DNA of 23,132 nucleotides from Catenibacterium sp. co_0103 (GTDB lineage Bacteria; Bacillota_I; Bacilli_A; Erysipelotrichales; Coprobacillaceae). The translations under genes were made by a program, and so were the position numbers. The DNA is taken from NCBI RefSeq assembly GCF_004168205.1, contig NZ_RCYB01000035.1, forward strand, positions 1 through 23,132, read 5' to 3'. The notes under the pieces are model-generated. The model did no database searches, was not told where the DNA came from, and worked only from the letters and a program-made list of their open reading frames with translations. This document shows, piece after piece, positions 19,010 through 23,132 of the stretch (position 1 is its first letter; every line of letters begins with the position of its first letter).

Positions 19010-19537
19010 TTATTGTAGCACAAAATATATGTTTTGTAAGTTACCGAGGTCAAAAATATATCCTTCATCCCCATAGAAGAAAGATTCATCAAACTTCTTA
19101 AAACCAATCTTCTTTAAGAGATGTCTTGATTTTTCATTCTGTTTATAGATATAGGCAATACATTTGAAGAAACCATGTTCTTCATGCATATAGCTTAAGA
19201 GTCCGAGTACCGCTTCAGTGCCAAAACCATTATTCCAGAAAACATCATCTAACGTATAACCAATAGAGAATGTATGAGGTGCCATGATTTCTATATGTAA
19301 ATCACCAATAAGATGCTGGCTCCCTTTGATTGTAATACCAAACTGCATAGACACTTTTTTGTGCTCTATTACAGTATCTCTACACTTCTTGATGAGTTTC
19401 ACCGCATCTCTTTTTGTATATCTATTCCAGGATTGATACTGAGACACAGTCTTTTTACTGCGATATTCTACAAGACGATCAATATCATTTTCATCAAGTG
19501 TTCTAATTGTAAGACGTTCAGTTTCAAATATTTTCAT
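19010..19537 (-). CDS. GNAT family N-acetyltransferase (RimJ/RimL type)
   Basis: 175 residues from the chosen start. It would transfer an acetyl group from acetyl-CoA to an amine; the substrate is unknown. KIFETERLTIRTLDENDID is the usual N-terminus of this subfamily and NNGFGTEAVLGLLSYMHEE is the acetyl-CoA-binding motif; NEKSRHLLKKIGFKKF is the C-terminal strand-helix block. I chose ATG 19537, which overlaps the end of prmC by 14 bp. It has no clear ribosome site, so translation probably depends on prmC. Longer in-frame starts would add residues that do not resemble the family. Confidence 0.9.
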   Translation of the reverse strand: MKIFETERLTIRTLDENDIDRLVEYRSKKTVSQYQSWNRYTKRDAVKLIKKCRDTVIEHKKVSMQFGITIKGSQHLIGDLHIEIMAPHTFSIGYTLDDVFWNNGFGTEAVLGLLSYMHEEHGFFKCIAYIYKQNEKSRHLLKKIGFKKFDESFFYGDEGYIFDLGNLQNIYFVLQ

Positions 19538-20357
19538 AGTTATGATAAATGAACAACATTCTATCCTTTCCATTGATATCCTTGATGACTTCAAATGTAT
19601 CATCTGGAAAATAGAGAGGAACAAGATGTTTCATTCTTTCTCCTTGATTATATCCAATTTCAAATGCAAGAATCGCTTTCTCCTTTAATATTGAAGGAGC
19701 TTGTTTAAATATATTTTCATAACATGCATAACCATGATCATCCGCAAATAATGCAAGATGTGGTTCATGATCCACTACTCGAGGATCCAATACTTCATCA
19801 TAATCAATATAAGGTGGATTAGAGACAAGAATATCTACGTGAATATCTTTATCTATAAGAGGCTGTAATAAGTCCCCTTCTAAGAATGTGACAGAAGCTT
19901 CATGCTTCTTCGCATTATGAGATGCTGTTTTAAGAGCTTCTTTAGAGATATCTACTGCATATAGATCTGCCTTAGATTCACAAGCTAATGTGACTGCAAT
20001 AGCGCCTGAGCCTGTACCTATATCTGCCACAACCATTCCTGGTTTTATATAAGATAAAACCTTTTCTACAAGTTCTTCTGTTTCATAACGAGGAATCAAA
20101 ACACTTGGATTGACATCAAACTCTCTACCATAAAAATATTCTTTTCCAATAATATACTGATAAGGTTCACCCTTTAAATATCTATCCAAATAATCCTTAT
20201 ATTGCACAAGAAGAGCCTCTTCAACAGGCTCTTCCCTCTTCAACAATAGTTGATAATAAGCATCTCCTGTGAGATCTTCATAGAGTCTTTCAGGGATATT
20301 TGTATGTGGATCATCAATTAAATCATGCGCATATTTAAGTAATTCACCTAATAGCAC
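19524..20357 (-). CDS. prmC: Release factor glutamine N5-methyltransferase
   Basis: 277 residues. It methylates the Gln of the GGQ motif in release factors, here encoded by the gene directly before it. SAM-binding ADIGTGSGAIAVTLA is at about 110-125 and the catalytic NPPY at 180-183. FDVNPSVLIPRYETEELV is the typical linker block. The start codon is GTG, placed immediately after the prfA TAA with no gap; AGGAG inside the prfA end is 11 bases upstream. This is a tight prfA-prmC pair. Confidence 0.97.
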   Translation of the reverse strand: MLLGELLKYAHDLIDDPHTNIPERLYEDLTGDAYYQLLLKREEPVEEALLVQYKDYLDRYLKGEPYQYIIGKEYFYGREFDVNPSVLIPRYETEELVEKVLSYIKPGMVVADIGTGSGAIAVTLACESKADLYAVDISKEALKTASHNAKKHEASVTFLEGDLLQPLIDKDIHVDILVSNPPYIDYDEVLDPRVVDHEPHLALFADDHGYACYENIFKQAPSILKEKAILAFEIGYNQGERMKHLVPLYFPDDTFEVIKDINGKDRMLFIYHNYENI

Positions 20358-21434
20358 TTATTCTTCTTCTCCTAGAAGTTTTAATCTCTGATCTTCATTG
20401 ATTAATGCATCAATGATTGGTTCTAATTTACCTTCCATAATACGATCTAACTGCTGAATAGTTAAACCAATACGATGGTCAGTGACACGGTTCTGAGGAT
20501 AGTTATATGTTCTGATCTTTTCAGCACGGTCACCTGAACCAATCTTATTACGACGTTCGTTTCCTAGTTTTTCTTCTTCTTCTCTTAATTTAGCTTCATA
20601 AAGTCTTGTACGTAATGACTGCATAGCCTTAGCACGGTTATCATGCTGTGAACGGCCATCCTGGCTTGTTGCCACAATTCCTGTTGGAATATGTGTAATA
20701 CGTACGGCAGAGTCAGTCTTATTGATATGCTGTCCTCCAGCACCAGATGAACGGTAAGTATCAACTCTTAAATCCTTTGGATCAATATCGATATCTACTT
20801 CTTCTGCTTCTGGCATTACTAATACTGTAGCAGTTGATGTATGAACACGTCCCTGTGTTTCAGTCTTAGGCACACGCTGTACACGATGTGAACCAGATTC
20901 AAACTTCATCTTAGAATATACACCAGTACCCTTGATAATAAATGATACAAGTGAATATCCTCCTGCTTCTGAAGGCTGAGCATCTTCAATTTCAATCTTC
21001 CATCCCTGTGATTCAGCATACTTAGAATACATTCTAAATAAGTCACCTGCGAAGATATTTCCTTCATCTCCTCCGGCTGCACCACGGATTTCCATGACTA
21101 CGTTCTTTTCATCATTTGGATCCTTAGGAATTAATTCAATCTGGATATCATGTTCCATGATTGGCTGTTTCTTTTCTAATTCTTCTAATTCAATCTTAGC
21201 CATTTCTTTGATTTCAGGATCATTTTCATTTAATAATTCCTTGGCTTCTTCGATACCATCTAATAAAGCCTTGTATTCTTCATATAAGTTATAAGCCTTT
21301 TCTAAAGAAGCCTGTTCTTTAGAAGCCTGTGTCATCTTCTGAATATCATTCGCGATAGATGGATCCATAAGAATCTGTGTTAATTCTTCATATCTTTTTT
21401 CTACTGTCTGTAGTCTTTCTAATAGTGTATTCAT
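20358..21434 (-). CDS. prfA: Peptide chain release factor 1
   Basis: 358 residues, the family length. It reads UAA and UAG and triggers peptide release. The codon-recognition tripeptide PKT is at 189-191 and the catalytic GGQ at 233-235 in [15 protein letters not shown]. An acidic coiled N-terminal domain precedes. AAAGGA lies six bases before the ATG. It begins a minus-strand run of four genes from its own promoter. Confidence 0.98.
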   Translation of the reverse strand: MNTLLERLQTVEKRYEELTQILMDPSIANDIQKMTQASKEQASLEKAYNLYEEYKALLDGIEEAKELLNENDPEIKEMAKIELEELEKKQPIMEHDIQIELIPKDPNDEKNVVMEIRGAAGGDEGNIFAGDLFRMYSKYAESQGWKIEIEDAQPSEAGGYSLVSFIIKGTGVYSKMKFESGSHRVQRVPKTETQGRVHTSTATVLVMPEAEEVDIDIDPKDLRVDTYRSSGAGGQHINKTDSAVRITHIPTGIVATSQDGRSQHDNRAKAMQSLRTRLYEAKLREEEEKLGNERRNKIGSGDRAEKIRTYNYPQNRVTDHRIGLTIQQLDRIMEGKLEPIIDALINEDQRLKLLGEEE

Positions 21435-21502
21435 CTTCTATCCTTTCTTTTAATAATATTGATTTCATCTAATAAATTTGTTAATTGTTCCAAATCGTAC
21501 CC

Positions 21503-21531
21503 ATTATAATATATTCAATTATTTTTCGCAA
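21503..21531 (-). promoter_or_regulatory. Promoter of prfA
   Basis: On the minus strand TTGCGA (21531-21526) and a perfect TATAAT (21508-21503) are 17 bp apart, in the divergent gap between prfA and the HAD gene. Confidence 0.7.
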
Positions 21532-21535
21532 TTAA

Positions 21536-21564
21536 TTGAAGACGCTTTCTATTTCTTATATACT
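21536..21564 (+). promoter_or_regulatory. Promoter of the HAD gene
   Basis: TTGAAG (21536-21541) and TATACT (21559-21564) are 17 bp apart, back to back with the prfA promoter. Its place rules out a TTG start at 21536 for the HAD gene. Confidence 0.7.
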
Positions 21565-21592
21565 TGAATATATAAATTGGAGGTTTGTAAAA

Positions 21593-22237
21593 ATGATAAA
21601 AGCAGTTATTTTTGATATGGACGGTTTGATGATTGATTCTGAAAGAGTGACTTTTGAATGTTATCAGGAAATCTTAAAACCAATGAATTTGACAATGGAT
21701 GAAACATTCTATAAAACTTTATTAGGGAAACCTATCAAAGGAATCTATGAAAGATTTTACGATACTTATGGTAAGGACTTTCCTATTGATGATGTCATTA
21801 AAGATGTACATGTTTTAATGGCAAAACGTTTTGAAACAGAAGGTGTACCAATTAAGAAAGGTTTATTAGTGCTTCTTAATTATTTAAAAGAAAATGGTTA
21901 TAAGACTATTGTCGCTACTTCTTCTAATCGTGATCGTGTCGATACTATTCTTGCACAGGCTCATATTACACAATATTTTGATGACTCAATTTGTGGTGAT
22001 GAAGTAACTCATGGTAAACCACATCCAGAAGTCTTCTTAAAGTCTTGTGAAAAACTTGGTGTAAAGACTGATGAAGCATTTGTATTAGAAGATAGTGAAG
22101 CAGGTATTCAGGCCGCTTCTTCAGCTGGTATTAAAGTAATCTGTATTCCTGATATGAAATATCCTACAGAAGAATATGCAAATAAGACATATAAAATATT
22201 AGATTCTCTTGATGAAGTCATTAATGAATTAAACTAA
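21593..22237 (+). CDS. HAD superfamily hydrolase, beta-phosphoglucomutase-like
   Basis: 214 residues from the chosen start. HAD motif I is FDMDGLMIDSE (nucleophile Asp followed by Asp), motif II is ATSSNR, motif III lies in GKPHPEVF and motif IV is LEDSEAGI. The helical cap between motifs I and II is the C1 type seen in phosphoglycolate phosphatases and beta-phosphoglucomutases. The substrate cannot be read from sequence. The ATG follows GGAGG by nine bases. It is a single-gene unit with promoter and terminator. Confidence 0.93.
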   Translation: MIKAVIFDMDGLMIDSERVTFECYQEILKPMNLTMDETFYKTLLGKPIKGIYERFYDTYGKDFPIDDVIKDVHVLMAKRFETEGVPIKKGLLVLLNYLKENGYKTIVATSSNRDRVDTILAQAHITQYFDDSICGDEVTHGKPHPEVFLKSCEKLGVKTDEAFVLEDSEAGIQAASSAGIKVICIPDMKYPTEEYANKTYKILDSLDEVINELN

Positions 22238-22238
22238 C

Positions 22239-22270
22239 AAAAAGAGTCGGAATGATGACCGACTCTTTTT
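22239..22270 (+). terminator. Terminator of the HAD gene
   Basis: AAAAAGAGTCGG and CCGACTCTTTTT form a perfect 12-bp stem (22239-22250 with 22259-22270) around an 8-base loop, one base after the stop codon. Confidence 0.92.
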
Positions 22271-22317
22271 AATGGGATTAAGGGAAAATTTTTTATGGCT
22301 TTTCTTTTCTACAACTG

Positions 22318-22323
22318 TATAAT
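22318..22323 (+). promoter_or_regulatory. Candidate -10 box for tdk
   Basis: A perfect TATAAT lies 47 bp before the tdk start. The -35 region (about 22294-22300) has no good match, so the promoter is tentative. Confidence 0.4.
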
Positions 22324-22370
22324 ACAGGGAGTATATGAAATCTATGTGAACTTTTTGGAGGTTTTATTAA

Positions 22371-22997
22371 ATGTATAATCAATATCGTGAAGGTTGGCTA
22401 GAAGTGATCTGTGGATGTATGTTTGCGGGTAAAACAGAAGAATTAATTCGTCGTATCAATGTATTGTCTTATGCAAGAAAAAATATTCTTGTGTTTAAGC
22501 CAAAGATTGATGATCGTTATTCTACAACTGAAATTGCTTCACATGCAGGAAGTAAAGTACCTTGTATTGTCATCAGTGAAGCAAAGGAAATACTTAATCA
22601 TGTGAATTATGATACAGATGTTGTAGCGATTGATGAAGTACAGTTTTTTGATGAGGATGTTGTTGATATCTGTGAATATCTTGCAGATAGTGGATTACGT
22701 GTAATGGTTGCTGGTTTAGATAAAGATTTCCGTGGTGAACCATTTGGTGTCTTACCCGATTTATTAACACGTGCTGAGTTCGTGACTAAGCTAACTGCAG
22801 TATGTGCAAAATGTGGTGCACCAGCCACTAGAACACAGCGTATTATTAATGGTAAACCTGCTTCTTTTAATGATCCTATTGTCTTAGTAGGTGCTAAGGA
22901 AGCCTATGAACCACGTTGTCGTCATTGTCATGAAATAGTGGAAAAACCTATTAAATTTGAGAATCAGAAAAAAATACAATTCAGACCAAGAAAATAA
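22371..22997 (+). CDS. tdk: Thymidine kinase
   Basis: 208 residues, type II thymidine kinase. It phosphorylates thymidine with ATP for salvage. The P-loop is GCMFAGKTEELIRR, Walker B is VVAIDEVQFFD and the lasso/zinc region has CAKCGAPATRTQR and CRHCHE, four cysteines or histidines for structural zinc. GGAGG lies nine bases before the ATG. The gene is flanked by the HAD terminator and a terminator of its own. tdk close to prfA-prmC is a common arrangement in Bacillota. Confidence 0.97.
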   Translation: MYNQYREGWLEVICGCMFAGKTEELIRRINVLSYARKNILVFKPKIDDRYSTTEIASHAGSKVPCIVISEAKEILNHVNYDTDVVAIDEVQFFDEDVVDICEYLADSGLRVMVAGLDKDFRGEPFGVLPDLLTRAEFVTKLTAVCAKCGAPATRTQRIINGKPASFNDPIVLVGAKEAYEPRCRHCHEIVEKPIKFENQKKIQFRPRK

Positions 22998-23040
22998 GAG
23001 GCTGTAACGGGTAAATAACTCATTATAGTTTCATAAAAAG

Positions 23041-23068
23041 CAAAAGACGGACCGAGGTCCGTCTTTTG
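23041..23068. terminator. Terminator after tdk
   Basis: CAAAAGACGGAC and GTCCGTCTTTTG form a 12-bp stem around CGAG. A second T-run (CTTTTTATG) on the minus strand suggests it works both ways. The remaining 64 bases to the window end have no supported gene; a frame starting at ATG 23088 is open but lacks a ribosome site. Confidence 0.75.
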
Positions 23069-23132
23069 TGGTATATTTAGTTTGCAATGATACACCAACA
23101 AGATTATACGGCATATCAGACATATGCGCTAC

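Noticed and set aside
23088..23132. Start of a new plus-strand gene (MIHQQDYTAYQTYAL)
   Set aside because: No Shine-Dalgarno sequence and only 15 codons before the window ends.

Overview
The window looks like a low-GC Gram-positive chromosome (Bacillota). Evidence: strong GGAGG-type ribosome sites, a lysine T-box, a cre-like box, an IIC of the lactose/cellobiose PTS family, and the gene order tilS-hpt-ftsH-hslO-dus-lysS also known from Bacillus. Protein style and AT-richness suggest an Erysipelotrichia-type gut bacterium; that placement is an inference. There is no integrase, insertion sequence, CRISPR array, rRNA or tRNA gene that I can support.

Layout. (1) 1-1007: a plus-strand membrane protein with a DUF4825-like domain, then a terminator. 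(2) 1008-1272: a gene-poor gap holding five exact-period 23-bp tandem repeats. (3) 1222-3041: lysS with its terminator, T-box leader and promoter. (4) 3076-9168, all minus: a sugar module read IIC > GH1 6-phospho-beta-glucosidase > ROK protein > RDD membrane protein > RpiR regulator, followed by a YitT-type membrane protein. A promoter and cre-like site lie ahead of IIC. (5) 9203-13130, all minus: dusB > MEMO-like amrB > AMMECR1 amrA > radical SAM amrS > a second RpiR regulator. This is an AmmeMemoRadiSam set in which the B and A parts look like one fused gene broken by a one-base frameshift. (6) 13131-13630: a 500-bp gap with two structured, C-rich candidate small RNAs on the plus strand, separated by the 3' remnant of a 4Fe-4S protein gene. 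(7) 13618-18380, minus: tilS > hpt > ftsH > an unlisted 30-residue membrane peptide > hslO. (8) 18395-21531, minus: prfA > prmC > GNAT acetyltransferase > DUF308 membrane protein. (9) 21536-23068, plus: a HAD phosphatase/mutase and tdk, each with its own terminator.

How the genes work together. Regions 3, 7 and 8 are core translation, purine-salvage and protein-quality genes. Between dusB and lysS, neighbours elsewhere, sits about 9 kb of accessory genes: the AmmeMemoRadiSam set and the beta-glucoside module, flanked by two RpiR/SIS regulators. One regulator starts at the base after the amrS stop, which ties a sugar-phosphate-type sensor to the uncharacterised AmmeMemoRadiSam pathway. The most novel signal is the pair of C-rich RNAs at 13198-13645: they share the 9-mer TTCCCTTCC (three copies), a similar 5' box, hairpins and terminators.

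The last 64 bases (23069-23132) hold no supported gene.
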